DNA of 64,000 nt from Bacillota bacterium (GTDB lineage: Bacteria > Bacillota > Clostridia > Christensenellales > Pumilibacteraceae). The translations under genes were made by a program, and so were the position numbers. The stretch lies in the NCBI GenBank assembly GCA_009779975.1, contig WRAY01000004.1, positions 29,635 to 93,634 of the forward strand. The letters run 5' to 3'. The notes under the pieces were generated by a model. It had not been told where the DNA came from, searched no databases, and saw only the letters and a program-made list of their open reading frames with translations. Shown here in pieces: positions 1 through 8,109 of the stretch; position 1 is the stretch's first letter; every line of letters begins with the position of its first letter.

Positions 1-3000
1 AGAAGTTGGAATTGAGCATGGTGCTCTCAGTGCCAAAATTGTTGAAATTCAGCATATTGCAGCAAAACTTCCTTCGATGTTTGAAACAGTAGAAGCGTTG
101 AGAAACGAAATAAAAACAATGCCGCAAGGCAATGTTGATTTAAGACCGGTTCTTTTAAGGCTTGATGAAATAAGAGCACTTTTTGCAACTCCTTTGAAAG
201 AAGCGGATTATTCTCCGATTTTGACAAAAATCGATGAAGTGACCGCACTGGTATTGTCAGACAGAGAAGTTGTTGACAAACTAAATGATTTGCAAGGAAT
301 TATTTCAACGGCAAACTTTGATGTCAATGAAGTAATCACAAGACTTGATGCAATTTGGGCGCATATTTCTATTCCTAACAACGAAGAAGTTTTGGCAAAA
401 CTTGACGAGATTGAAAAAACATTCTCAAATGAAGCGGTTCTTGAAAGAATTGAAGAAGTTGCTCAAGAGGTCAGAGCATTTTCAAATTCAAGCATTAAAG
501 TTGACCCTGAGTCTGTTCATGTTGACCTCTCTTCTGTCATTGACAGAATTGAGGAATTAAAACTTTTCTTAAACCAAGAAACCGACTTAGGTCCGGTCAT
601 GCAGAAACTCGATGAGATTTTGCTGAATAATTTGGTCGCATCATCATCACCAAGTCAAGACGAGCAAATGAGAGAAGTCCTTCAAAAAATTGAAGAATTG
701 AAATTCTCAACTCCTATTGCAACTCTTGATGACGAGGGAGAGCCGGCGACACTGGATCTTTCTCCGATACTTGAAAAAATTGAAGAAATCAAAATTTCTC
801 AAAAAGAAGAGTTATATCCGATTATTGAAAGAATTGATGAATTAAGAGAGAATGCTGTTCATGAAGTTTCTTCAAAAAATGAAATTTCAACTTCGCAGTT
901 GAGTGAAAAACTGGACAGAATTGTTGAATCTGAAACTTATCTAAATGAAAAAATCGACAGAATCTATGAACAAGAAAACAACCTAAACCAAAAAGTCGAC
1001 AAAATTTTTGAGCAAGAAGTTGCTATTCAAGACAAAGTCACCTCGCTTGAAGACATTATTTTAAGCGTTATTTCGCAACTTCCTGATGTTCAAAAAATTG
1101 AAGACACTAACGAAAAAGTAGACAAAATTTGCTCTCAAGAAGAAGAGACGCTGAACAAAATTGATGCACTGCAAGGGACTGTTTTGTCACTTTCTAATCT
1201 TGGGATAGAGAAAGAAAGAATCTATGAATTGCAAAAATCAATAGATGACATCAAAAATCAATGCAATGCTTTGGAAGGAAAAGATGTTGATTTATCGCCT
1301 GTTGTCGAGCAAATAATCGACATCAAAAATGATATCTATCACCTTGCATCTCGTGATGAGATAACTCCTCTTGCTCAAACAATAAAAGAAGAATACAATG
1401 CGCTGCATGAAAAAATTGACACTATGCCTCATGGCGAAGTGTTGACCGAAGTTGTTGCGGTGCGTCAAAGAGTGGAAGATTTGCACGCTGAAGTTCAAAA
1501 TTTCAAACTTGATATTCTAACTCAAGACAACCCAGACACTGTAACAAAAGACGACATAGGCGACTTAAAACACACTCTTGCAGTGGCTCATAACACCTAT
1601 ATCGACACCCACAAAAAAATTGAAGAGTTGTTTGCGGACATTGAATTTTTGAAATCTTCAGTTCAAAACAACCAAGAGCATATCGACATCATCAACAAAA
1701 ATTGCGAAGTAACAAACGACAATTTTGAAAAAGTCCGCTCGGGTTTTGAAAAAGTTATATCCGAAATTCAAGCAATAAAAGGTTCATTTGTCGAAGTTGA
1801 GAACGCTGACGGTGAAAAAACCGTTGTTCAAGACGAGGGTCTAAGAAGTGCTTTGAGTGAAGTTAATGACAAACTCTCCTCCGTTCTTTATGGTTCTCCC
1901 GACACCGATGTTGACAATATTCAATTTATCTTAACTTCACTTAGTGACATCAAAGAAAAACTCGGTGCAACTCCCAGTGTTGACGGTGACATGAGCAAGA
2001 TTTTGGATGACCTTGCTTATTTGAGAAACCAAGTTGAAGCAAACACAACAGATGATGACATAGATTTAGCTGCAACATTTACCAACGAAGAATTGGGAAT
2101 GATTCATGACGAACTAAGGCAAATTACTGATCGTCTCATAAACCAAGACAGCAACAATTTGGTTGAAGAACTGTCCGCTATTCGTGACGAATTCAAAGCA
2201 ACTCTAATACTTGAGCAGCACGATGTAATAAAAGAAATCGAGAGTCTAAAAAGTGAACTAGGCACTCTTAAAGATGACTTGGCACTAATTGCAGACCTCA
2301 GAAGTGAATTGAGTGTCTATCATGGTGAAGTAAAAGGCGTGACAGACGGCGTTATTTCAAAAGACGGCGAAAGTTTGACGAGCGGTGAAATAAACCAAGT
2401 TTTGCAAGAAATTGTTTCGCTTCGTGACGAGTTGCAACTTTTCAGAGACAGTCATAATGCTCCTATTGAGAATGAAGAGGGTATTTTGCTTGAAACTCAA
2501 ATGCCCGTTGCAGATGAAAATCTTACCATTCTTTTGGAAGAGTTTGCACTGTTGAAAGCGGAACTTCTTGATAATCCTGTCTTTAGTGAAATTGAGGAAA
2601 TAAAAGAAATTCTACTCCGCAGAACAAGGTCACAATCTCTGTCCGATGAAGCAGTGAGCAATGAGAGAGTGACAGAAGAAGGCGAAGAGTTTGTTGTTAA
2701 TGAACAAAGCATTTCAACAAATGCTTTAGATGTTGTTCTTGACGAACTTGATGCAATAAAAAAAGCGCTTGCAAACAAAGAAGAAGAAGAAACTTATCCG
2801 CAAGCAATATCGTCGGAATTGAGAGACGAGTTGGAGTTTATCAAAAGCCAACTCAGCGACATTCAACTTTCTCGCATACTCACGCTAACTGACGAGCAAG
2901 ATGGTGAAAACGAGGGGAATGCAGCAGCACAATCAACACTTCAAACAATCGCTCTTAGTGACGAATTAAAAGAAGACCTAGAGTTAATCAAACGACAACT

Positions 3001-5557
3001 CGAAGCACTATTTGAAAAAAATACAGGAGTGACAAACGACATCGGCGAAGAAGAGAGCAGTCACTACTTGCAGCCTTTGTCCGAAACAATAAGAGAAGAC
3101 CTTGAATTAATAAAATCACAACTCAATGACCTTCAACTGGGTAACGCTTTGATGCAAGATGAAAGAGAAGAAGCAGTCTCTATTTCTTCCGGTAATGAAG
3201 TCCTCTTAGAGTTGAGAAATCTGCGTGATGAAATGATAAGCGAAATTCAAGGACTTTTGAGAAATGAGACTGTTGAAAAAGAAGATGTTCCGTTATTCGA
3301 TGACCTTCGCCTAATAAGAGATGAAATCTTAGGTGTCAGAGGTGATATTCAATCAATAAAAGAAGAGCCTGATTTTAGCGTAATTAAAGAAGTATTGACG
3401 CTAAGAGAAGAATTCCAAGCATTCAAAGACGAACTCTATGAAACTCGTCAAGAATTGAAAAAACCGTCCAATGAAGATATTTTGACAGAGGAATTAAATC
3501 TCTTCAAAAATGAATTAAAAGGCGACATCAACGAATTGAAAGAGTTTGGCATTTCCTCGGCAATAGACCCTGCAATTTTTGTTGAATTAAAAAATGATAT
3601 TCTAGGCGAAATAAAAGAATTTTCAACTGAAACTGAACCGCAAGAAATTTTAAATATTTTGCGTGATGAGTTTACTATTATTCGTGAACAGATTAATTCT
3701 TTGAAAGAAAAAGAAGAAAGGTCAGCCTATGAATTGGAAGGCAATTCTTATCAAGACGACATTTCAAAGCATGAAGAACTAATCGCAGAATTCAGAGTTC
3801 TAAGAGATGAAATAAATGAATTGAGAGTTGCGCCTCTTGCCGCTCAAGAAGAGACAGGCGAACAAGTGGACATCGCAAGTGAATTTAAGTCGCTAAGAGA
3901 AGAATTGTTTGAATTAAGAAATATTCCCGACCCGATTGCCCCCCAAGTTGTTGTTGAGCCAAGCGAGCAATACTTTGCCGTCTTGGAAGAGTTCCGTGCA
4001 ATAAAAGACGAAATCACTTCTTTAAAAGTTGAAAGGGCAGAGGTTGCTGACACTGCGGCAGTTCAACAAAATAACGAAATATTCAATGAACTTCGTGACG
4101 GTTTGTTTGCACTAAGAGAAGAAATAGCACTCTTAAAAATAGAGCAGCCTCAAGTGCAAGTCGTTGAAACAGAGCAAAATACGCAGTTATTTAACGAACT
4201 GAAAGAAGGTATTTTTGCTCTTAGAGATGAAGTCGCAACTCTAAAATCGGATCAGCCAAAAGCAGCAAACAACAATGACGAAATTCTTTCTCAAATAACA
4301 GATTTAAAAACGGAAATGCTTGCTCAAAGAGAGGCGGACTCAACAAGTGTTAGTTTCATGGCTGAGATGGCAAGGCTTTTAGAGCGTCAAAATCAATATA
4401 TTAACGAGTTATCAACCGTCCGCATGGCAAAAGAGATGGCAAATCTCAGAGATGAGATTGTTGCATCACTTCCGTCAATTTTGAGAGATGAAATGCCTCA
4501 AGTTCCTAACTTTGAGGGAGAACTTGTTAAAATGAGAGAGGAGTTGACAGCGGCGAGCGGTGCAGTTGTCGACAACGCAACTATTCTTGACGCACTCTCA
4601 AAAATCTATAACGAAGTTTCAAATGAAAAAGACAGCGAAGAAAGAAGGTTAATCTTGTCAGAAATCTCTCGCCTCAATTCATCACTGACTCATATTTCGG
4701 ACAGAGAAACAAAAAGCAGTGTCATCAACGAAAAATCTCTTTCTCGTGCGGTAAGCGATTTGAAATCAGAGTTAAACAGCATTGCAGGCATCGTCAGAAA
4801 TGAATCTAACATAACTGAAAATATTTTCAACAGATATGAAACAATTGAAAACAAAGTTCAGTCATCAGAGTCTAAAAAATCAGCAACCAGCAAAAAAGCA
4901 CAATCAAGTTCAAAACAGTCATCAAGCAAAAAGTCATCATCCGCAAAAGGAGCAACAGCAAAAAAGCAGCCTCAACCGGAAATTAAAACTGAAAAAGAAC
5001 CTGTTGAGATAGCGCCTGAAACTATTGAAAAAACTCCGCCGGCAAAACAGCCTCCAAAGCCAAAACCAAAGCCGCCGGCGAAAAAAACAAAAACAGTAAA
5101 ACCGAAAGATGAAGAGTCATCATTTTCACAATTTTTCCACGAAGAGCGCCATGAAGAAGAACACGCTTTCTTCCAACAAGAAATGTCGGCAGAAGAATTG
5201 ATTAACAAAATCGAGTCGGAAAGCCAAGGCTTCAAAGGAGACAAAAAGACGGAGGAACTAGGTGTTATTCCCGAAAGAAAAAGAACAACAGGGGAGAGAG
5301 CAACTTTGTCGAATGACGAATTGGAAATAGCATCTCGTCTTGCAAAGCAAGTTGCCAACAAACTAATAATGGAACAACTGGTTCAACAACTAGGCGATGG
5401 CGGCGTTCCAAAAGCAAAAGTTGATGAAATTGTTCGTGACATCTTGCCGCAAGAATTCACAACTATTGCAATGAATGAGCAAACCGACCAAGTCAGAAGA
5501 ATAGCAAACCAACTAGTTCTTGACAAACTTCGTTCACGCTTGACAGGCAGAAAATAA
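1..5557 (+). CDS. Giant coiled-coil protein, 5' end outside window
   Basis: The reading frame is open from base 2 with no stop before the first ATG at 77, and the upstream codons (EVGIEHGALSAK) have the same helical character. The gene therefore starts before the window; 1851 residues are visible. Almost the whole chain is charged alpha-helical coiled coil. A degenerate motif such as LRDEIxxLR or LxKIEEIK recurs every roughly 25-45 residues, separated by short acidic or Pro/Gln linkers; it is clearest at nt 3780-4330. Next come a Ser/Lys and Pro/Lys-rich linker (about nt 4860-5110) and a short conserved-looking C-terminal helical domain (nt 5300-5557). No signal peptide, membrane segment or enzyme motif is visible in this part. 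A scaffold, spacer or cytoskeletal role is possible but is inference; the family is not recognised. Confidence 0.85.
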   Translation, partial: EVGIEHGALSAKIVEIQHIAAKLPSMFETVEALRNEIKTMPQGNVDLRPVLLRLDEIRALFATPLKEADYSPILTKIDEVTALVLSDREVVDKLNDLQGIISTANFDVNEVITRLDAIWAHISIPNNEEVLAKLDEIEKTFSNEAVLERIEEVAQEVRAFSNSSIKVDPESVHVDLSSVIDRIEELKLFLNQETDLGPVMQKLDEILLNNLVASSSPSQDEQMREVLQKIEELKFSTPIATLDDEGEPATLDLSPILEKIEEIKISQKEELYPIIERIDELRENAVHEVSSKNEISTSQLSEKLDRIVESETYLNEKIDRIYEQENNLNQKVDKIFEQEVAIQDKVTSLEDIILSVISQLPDVQKIEDTNEKVDKICSQEEETLNKIDALQGTVLSLSNLGIEKERIYELQKSIDDIKNQCNALEGKDVDLSPVVEQIIDIKNDIYHLASRDEITPLAQTIKEEYNALHEKIDTMPHGEVLTEVVAVRQRVEDLHAEVQNFKLDILTQDNPDTVTKDDIGDLKHTLAVAHNTYIDTHKKIEELFADIEFLKSSVQNNQEHIDIINKNCEVTNDNFEKVRSGFEKVISEIQAIKGSFVEVENADGEKTVVQDEGLRSALSEVNDKLSSVLYGSPDTDVDNIQFILTSLSDIKEKLGATPSVDGDMSKILDDLAYLRNQVEANTTDDDIDLAATFTNEELGMIHDELRQITDRLINQDSNNLVEELSAIRDEFKATLILEQHDVIKEIESLKSELGTLKDDLALIADLRSELSVYHGEVKGVTDGVISKDGESLTSGEINQVLQEIVSLRDELQLFRDSHNAPIENEEGILLETQMPVADENLTILLEEFALLKAELLDNPVFSEIEEIKEILLRRTRSQSLSDEAVSNERVTEEGEEFVVNEQSISTNALDVVLDELDAIKKALANKEEEETYPQAISSELRDELEFIKSQLSDIQLSRILTLTDEQDGENEGNAAAQSTLQTIALSDELKEDLELIKRQLEALFEKNTGVTNDIGEEESSHYLQPLSETIREDLELIKSQLNDLQLGNALMQDEREEAVSISSGNEVLLELRNLRDEMISEIQGLLRNETVEKEDVPLFDDLRLIRDEILGVRGDIQSIKEEPDFSVIKEVLTLREEFQAFKDELYETRQELKKPSNEDILTEELNLFKNELKGDINELKEFGISSAIDPAIFVELKNDILGEIKEFSTETEPQEILNILRDEFTIIREQINSLKEKEERSAYELEGNSYQDDISKHEELIAEFRVLRDEINELRVAPLAAQEETGEQVDIASEFKSLREELFELRNIPDPIAPQVVVEPSEQYFAVLEEFRAIKDEITSLKVERAEVADTAAVQQNNEIFNELRDGLFALREEIALLKIEQPQVQVVETEQNTQLFNELKEGIFALRDEVATLKSDQPKAANNNDEILSQITDLKTEMLAQREADSTSVSFMAEMARLLERQNQYINELSTVRMAKEMANLRDEIVASLPSILRDEMPQVPNFEGELVKMREELTAASGAVVDNATILDALSKIYNEVSNEKDSEERRLILSEISRLNSSLTHISDRETKSSVINEKSLSRAVSDLKSELNSIAGIVRNESNITENIFNRYETIENKVQSSESKKSATSKKAQSSSKQSSSKKSSSAKGATAKKQPQPEIKTEKEPVEIAPETIEKTPPAKQPPKPKPKPPAKKTKTVKPKDEESSFSQFFHEERHEEEHAFFQQEMSAEELINKIESESQGFKGDKKTEELGVIPERKRTTGERATLSNDELEIASRLAKQVANKLIMEQLVQQLGDGGVPKAKVDEIVRDILPQEFTTIAMNEQTDQVRRIANQLVLDKLRSRLTGRK

Positions 5558-5580
5558 TTCCTAAAAAATCATAATAATTT

Positions 5581-5620
5581 AAAAGGGTATTAACTTTTGA
5601 AAAAAAGTTAATACCCTTTT
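5581..5620. terminator. Bidirectional intrinsic terminator
   Basis: An 18-bp perfect stem (5581-5598 with 5603-5620, loop GAAA) is bounded by A-tracts on one side and T-tracts on the other. It lies between the convergent coiled-coil gene (+) and the first XRE gene (-) and can serve both. A near copy lies at 6253-6291. Confidence 0.9.
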
Positions 5621-5623
5621 GTT

Positions 5624-5842
5624 TTAATAATCATCTATAAGACCAATTAAATAATCCGATGGGACATCAAAATATTTAGCAATAATAGATAGTGATTCAA
5701 TATTAGGACTATATTTTCCAGTTTCCCAATTTCCAATGACGGCATAGTGAATAGAAGTTTCTTTGCCTAATTGTCGTTGAGTTAGACCTTTTTCTTTTCT
5801 TAATTCCACTAATCGTTCACTAAAGATTTGCTTTGTTCCCAC
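5624..5842 (-). CDS. XRE-family HTH repressor, copy 1
   Basis: A 72-residue single-domain Cro/CI-type DNA-binding protein. The helix-turn-helix is visible in RKEKGLTQRQLGKETSIHY followed by IGNWETGKYSPNIESL, and the family tail FDVPSDYLIGLIDDY is present. The start is GTG at 5842; no in-frame ATG lies nearby, and a -10 box ends 6 nt upstream. The gene is divergent from a small ORF at 5956 and probably represses it and itself. It is paralogous to the XRE gene at 6295 but well diverged from it, unlike the small ORFs, which are almost identical. The target is inferred from the divergent arrangement. Confidence 0.88.
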   Translation of the reverse strand: MGTKQIFSERLVELRKEKGLTQRQLGKETSIHYAVIGNWETGKYSPNIESLSIIAKYFDVPSDYLIGLIDDY

Positions 5843-5848
5843 AGCATT

Positions 5849-5876
5849 ATTATAGCAGATATATAAACAATTTCAA
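5849..5876 (-). promoter_or_regulatory. Sigma-A promoter of XRE copy 1, leaderless geometry
   Basis: On the minus strand, TTGAAA (5871-5876), a 16-nt spacer and TATAAT (5849-5854). Only 6 nt separate the -10 from the GTG start, so transcription should begin at or next to the start codon. Confidence 0.65.
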
Positions 5877-5887
5877 CAAAGCAGTTA

Positions 5888-5898
5888 TTGCACTGCAA
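5888..5898. promoter_or_regulatory. Candidate operator palindrome
   Basis: TTGCACTGCAA, with perfect 5-bp arms around one base, lies in the divergent intergenic region between XRE copy 1 and the small ORF. It sits just upstream of both -35 boxes. It is a plausible binding site for the adjacent repressor; there is no direct evidence. Confidence 0.4.
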
Positions 5899-5903
5899 AT
5901 TGT

Positions 5904-5932
5904 TTGACATCTTCCTAATTTTTTGTTAAATT
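5904..5932 (+). promoter_or_regulatory. Promoter of small ORF copy 1
   Basis: TTGACA (5904-5909), 17-nt spacer, TAAATT (5927-5932). Unlike the second module, this mRNA would have a roughly 17-nt leader with an AGAGGA ribosome site (5940-5945) about 10 nt before the ATG at 5956. Confidence 0.55.
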
Positions 5933-5955
5933 AAAAATAAGAGGATACCTATAAA

Positions 5956-6212
5956 ATGAACTTTGCAAAAGAGATGTTAATAAAGATACTTGAAAATGAG
6001 CAAATCAAAGTAAAAATAAGCATATCCAAAAAAGACTATGCGAAAATGTTTGCTGATGGCTGTTATGTTGCGCTAAGTCAAATCAGGGAAATCATCAAAG
6101 ACGACAAACTAAGCACTATCAGTGCATTGAGCGGATAGTTTGTATATTTGAACGACTTGAGCGGACTGCGGGAGCAGACATGATAGGGGATGGGAAAACA
6201 AATTTATTCTAA
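5956..6212 (+). pseudogene. Frameshifted copy of small conserved ORF
   Basis: The first 53 codons match the ORF at 6579 nearly base for base, with 7 differences in about 160 nt and only one (K to R) changing a residue. After AAGC at 6111-6114 one G present in the other copy is missing, so the frame runs into a stop at 6138 after 60 residues. With the G restored the frame continues as DYQCIERIVCIFERL and ends at 6212, parallel to the intact copy. There is no slippery heptamer at the site, so a recent one-base deletion is more likely than programmed frameshifting. The truncated 60-residue product could still be made. Confidence 0.75.
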
Positions 6213-6252
6213 ACAGACAGAAAATAAACCCTGAAAAAAACCGAAACAGTTT

Positions 6253-6291
6253 AAAAGGGTATTAACTTTTTTTCAAAGTTAATACCCTTTT
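6253..6291. terminator. Bidirectional terminator, second copy
   Basis: The stem 6253-6269 with 6275-6291 is 17 bp and is flanked by A and T runs. It is nearly identical to the terminator at 5581-5620, which shows that the duplicated unit includes the terminator. It serves XRE copy 2 on the minus strand. Confidence 0.88.
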
Positions 6292-6294
6292 GTT

Positions 6295-6504
6295 CTAATA
6301 ATTATCTGTTCTGCCCAAAAGATAGTCGGCGGAAACATCGAAAAAATCGGCTAACCGTTTTAGTTCTTCTATGTTTGGAGAACTAAGACCTCTTTCCCAA
6401 TTACTGATTGTTCCAAAAACAACATTCATTACTTTGGCGATATCGGTTTGTTTTAGGTCTCTTTCAAAACGCAATTCTCGTAGTCTTTTGCGGAAAATAT
6501 CCAT
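6295..6504 (-). CDS. XRE-family HTH repressor, copy 2
   Basis: A 69-residue Cro/CI-like protein: LRELRFERDLKQTDIAKVM then ISNWERGLSSPNIEELKRLADFFDVSADYLLG. The ATG at 6502-6504 is preceded by an extended -10 (TGATATAAT) 11 nt upstream, with no ribosome site. Divergent from the small ORF at 6579, with a perfect 14-bp palindrome between them. Similar in length and layout to the gene at 5624 but clearly diverged in sequence, so the two repressors probably recognise different operators. An autoregulated repressor is the likely role. Confidence 0.9.
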   Translation of the reverse strand: MDIFRKRLRELRFERDLKQTDIAKVMNVVFGTISNWERGLSSPNIEELKRLADFFDVSADYLLGRTDNY

Positions 6505-6515
6505 ATATTAATTAA

Positions 6516-6524
6516 ATTATATCA
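6516..6524 (-). promoter_or_regulatory. Extended -10 element of XRE copy 2
   Basis: Minus-strand TGATATAAT (TATAAT at 6516-6521, TG at -15/-14). No good -35 is visible, consistent with an extended -10 promoter. The gap to the ATG is 11 nt, giving at most a few bases of leader. Confidence 0.5.
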
Positions 6525-6542
6525 AGTAACCATTCCAAAATA

Positions 6543-6556
6543 CTTGTAATTACAAG
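6543..6556. promoter_or_regulatory. Perfect 14-bp palindrome, likely operator
   Basis: CTTGTAATTACAAG is its own reverse complement. It overlaps the -35 (TTGTAA, 6544-6549) of the plus-strand promoter and lies upstream of the minus-strand -10. It is the natural candidate operator for the adjacent XRE repressor. Confidence 0.6.
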
Positions 6557-6572
6557 AACCTTTGAGTATAAT
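6544..6572 (+). promoter_or_regulatory. Promoter of small ORF copy 2, leaderless geometry
   Basis: TTGTAA (6544-6549), 17-nt spacer, TATAAT (6567-6572), then exactly 6 nt to the ATG at 6579. No ribosome binding site is present. Confidence 0.65.
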
Positions 6573-6578
6573 TATATA

Positions 6579-6821
6579 ATGAACTTTGCAAAAGAAATGT
6601 TAATAAGGATACTTGAAAATGAGCAAATCAAAGTAAAAATAAGCATATCCAAAAAAGACTATGCGAAAATGTTTGCTGATGGCTGTTATGTCGCACTAAG
6701 TCAAATCAGAGAAATTATCAAAGACGATAAACTAAGCGACTATCAGTGTATTGAGAGGATAATCGGTATATTTGAGAGATTAGGAACTGATTGTGGATCT
6801 AGACATAGTGAGGTTAAGTAG
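6579..6821 (+). CDS. Small conserved protein paired with XRE repressor
   Basis: An 80-residue, mostly helical, soluble protein with no signal or membrane segment. Its layout (CYVALSQIREIIKDDKLSDYQCIERIIGIFERLG followed by a GxRH tail) resembles a short family of unknown function that I recall from gut Firmicutes, whose C-terminus reads like DPECFxKIEEIVxxLExxGxxxxxRHDFG. It is expressed divergently from an XRE repressor through a promoter that overlaps a palindrome. The almost entirely synonymous differences from the copy at 5956 imply past selection on the protein. The function is unknown; a phage- or plasmid-like regulatory pair is one guess. Confidence 0.75.
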   Translation: MNFAKEMLIRILENEQIKVKISISKKDYAKMFADGCYVALSQIREIIKDDKLSDYQCIERIIGIFERLGTDCGSRHSEVK

Positions 6822-6949
6822 AGCCCAACATAAAAGATGAAAACCCTTGACAAGGGTCTTCGTACCCCTTTGTTGGGATGGTTACATGTAATAGCACTCT
6901 ACGACAAGAGTGTTGAAAACACTTGACAAAGAGTGTTAAATAAGTTAAG
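6822..6949. promoter_or_regulatory. Intergenic palindromes upstream of cutA
   Basis: This short region holds the arms CCCAACA/TGTTGGG enclosing CCCTTGACAAGGG, the perfect palindrome TTACATGTAA (6882-6891), and AGTGTT-GAA-AACACT (6909-6923), which abuts the cutA -35. The last is positioned like an operator. No gene is seen. Confidence 0.4.
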
Positions 6950-6951
6950 AT
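6923..6951 (+). promoter_or_regulatory. Sigma-A promoter of cutA
   Basis: TTGACA (6923-6928), 17-nt spacer, TAAGAT (6946-6951). The -10 overlaps the first in-frame ATG (6950), which argues for translation from the ATG at 6962, 10 nt after the -10, giving a leader of only a few bases. Confidence 0.65.
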
Positions 6952-6961
6952 GATAAATGAA

Positions 6962-7273
6962 ATGAAACAATATATTGAAATAACAACAACTTTTAAAAAC
7001 AGGGAAGATGCGGAATGTTTTGTTAAAGGTATTTTGGATGCAAAACTTGTTGCGTGCGTTCAAATGAGTGAGATTATGAGTTGGTATAGTTTTGAGGAAA
7101 AAAATTGTTCTCACAAGGAATATAGACTTGCAATGACAACTTGTTCATCACTTTTTGAAAAGTGTGAAGAATTTATCAAAAAACATCACCCTTACAAACT
7201 TCCGCAAATCGTTGCGAAAAAAATAGAATATATTTCAGTTGAGTATTCTGACTGGGCAGACGGACAAATCTAA
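6962..7273 (+). CDS. cutA: CutA1-family divalent cation tolerance protein
   Basis: A 103-residue protein with the CutA1 pattern: YIEITTTFKNREDAECFVKGILDAKLVACVQ (first beta-alpha-beta), SWYSFEE in place of the usual W-rich segment, a LxxxCEEFIKKHHPY segment, and LPQIVAKKIEYISVEYSDWADG at the C-terminus. Members form small trimers and are linked to copper tolerance, though the biochemical role is unsettled. An upstream ATG at 6950 lies inside the -10 box, so 6962 is preferred. The stop is immediately followed by the next start (7274), so the two genes form an operon. Confidence 0.9.
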   Translation: MKQYIEITTTFKNREDAECFVKGILDAKLVACVQMSEIMSWYSFEEKNCSHKEYRLAMTTCSSLFEKCEEFIKKHHPYKLPQIVAKKIEYISVEYSDWADGQI

Positions 7274-8020
7274 ATGATAATTGACAGTGACGGAATAAAA
7301 AGGATTGAAAGATTTAGTGAAAAAAATTTTAGCAATCCTCAAAGAAAAAGGCGAAAGCAACTAAAGACAAAAAAGGATATTTTCAACAAAAATCCTTTGA
7401 GGCTTTTCTTTGGGAAAATTCTTGTTTTTCTTTCGTTTTTGATTTTTTCACCTTTTATCAAAGCAAAGTATCGTTTGAAAATCGAAAACAGAAAGGCACT
7501 GAAAAAGATAAAGGGAAAGGGTGCAGTTGTTGTGATGAATCACTCAAACTATTCAATCGACGGACCGTCTTTGATATTTCAATCGCTTCCTCGAAGATGT
7601 TGGGTAACGGTTCCTGAAGTAGTTGCAACAAGAAAACTAAGCGTTATCCCATTCCCTCAAGACCTTGCAAACATGAGAGTGTTTAAAGAGGTTATTAATG
7701 AAAGACTGGAACTAAATCAACTTGTGACATTTTTTCCGGAAGTAACACCTTGGGAATACTATCGAAGCACTCGCCCGTTCAAAAGCGGAGCATTTCGATT
7801 TGCTGTTCAAAACAATGTTCCGATACTCCCGATAGCGATGTGTTTTCGTATTATCAACAAAAAAAATGGCAGGAAAAAATATCGTGCCACAATGCATTTT
7901 TTTGAACCAATATATTCAAACAAAGAACTAACCGAAACAAAAGCCATCGAAGAACTAAAAAACAACACCTATGTTTTGATTCAAGAAAGGGTTGAAAAGG
8001 AAAGGGAGAAAGATGTTTAA
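7274..8020 (+). CDS. 1-acyl-glycerol-3-phosphate acyltransferase (PlsC-like)
   Basis: A 248-residue membrane-associated acyltransferase. A basic N-terminus and one hydrophobic segment (about residues 48-63) are followed by the block I equivalent NHSNYSIDGP, block III FPEVTPWE and block IV VPILPIAM. The family makes phosphatidic acid from lysophosphatidic acid. Two departures are visible: the His-Asp spacing is HX5D rather than HX4D, and FPEGT reads FPEVT. The second acyltransferase at 17430 shares the odd NHxNYSIDG motif. Zero-base spacing after cutA suggests cotranscription. The substrate is uncertain. Confidence 0.85.
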   Translation: MIIDSDGIKRIERFSEKNFSNPQRKRRKQLKTKKDIFNKNPLRLFFGKILVFLSFLIFSPFIKAKYRLKIENRKALKKIKGKGAVVVMNHSNYSIDGPSLIFQSLPRRCWVTVPEVVATRKLSVIPFPQDLANMRVFKEVINERLELNQLVTFFPEVTPWEYYRSTRPFKSGAFRFAVQNNVPILPIAMCFRIINKKNGRKKYRATMHFFEPIYSNKELTETKAIEELKNNTYVLIQERVEKEREKDV

Positions 8021-8048
8021 TTGAAGTAAAAAGTAAGAGGTAAAAAGC

Positions 8049-8109
8049 AAAAGTGATGTTGAGTTATTTTTCTGTCAAGGAAGAGAAAAAGTGCTATGAC
8101 ATCACTTTT
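8049..8109. terminator. Inverted repeat between convergent genes
   Basis: The 11-bp arms AAAAGTGATGT (8049-8059) and ACATCACTTTT (8099-8109) flank a 39-nt loop between the plsC-like gene and mtnN, whose stop codon overlaps the right arm. The surrounding AAAGTAAGAGGTAAAA sequence belongs to the AAGTGAAAA-type repeat family. A weak bidirectional terminator is likely. Confidence 0.45.

Noticed and set aside
4972..5361. 129-codon ORF on the minus strand inside the coiled-coil gene
   Set aside because: It is the antisense reading of Ser/Pro/Lys-rich coding sequence, giving Ser/Phe/Gly strings; a shadow.
5956..6212. Programmed frameshift in the small ORF
   Set aside because: No slippery heptamer or stimulatory structure, and the second copy has the extra G and reads straight through; a deletion is simpler.
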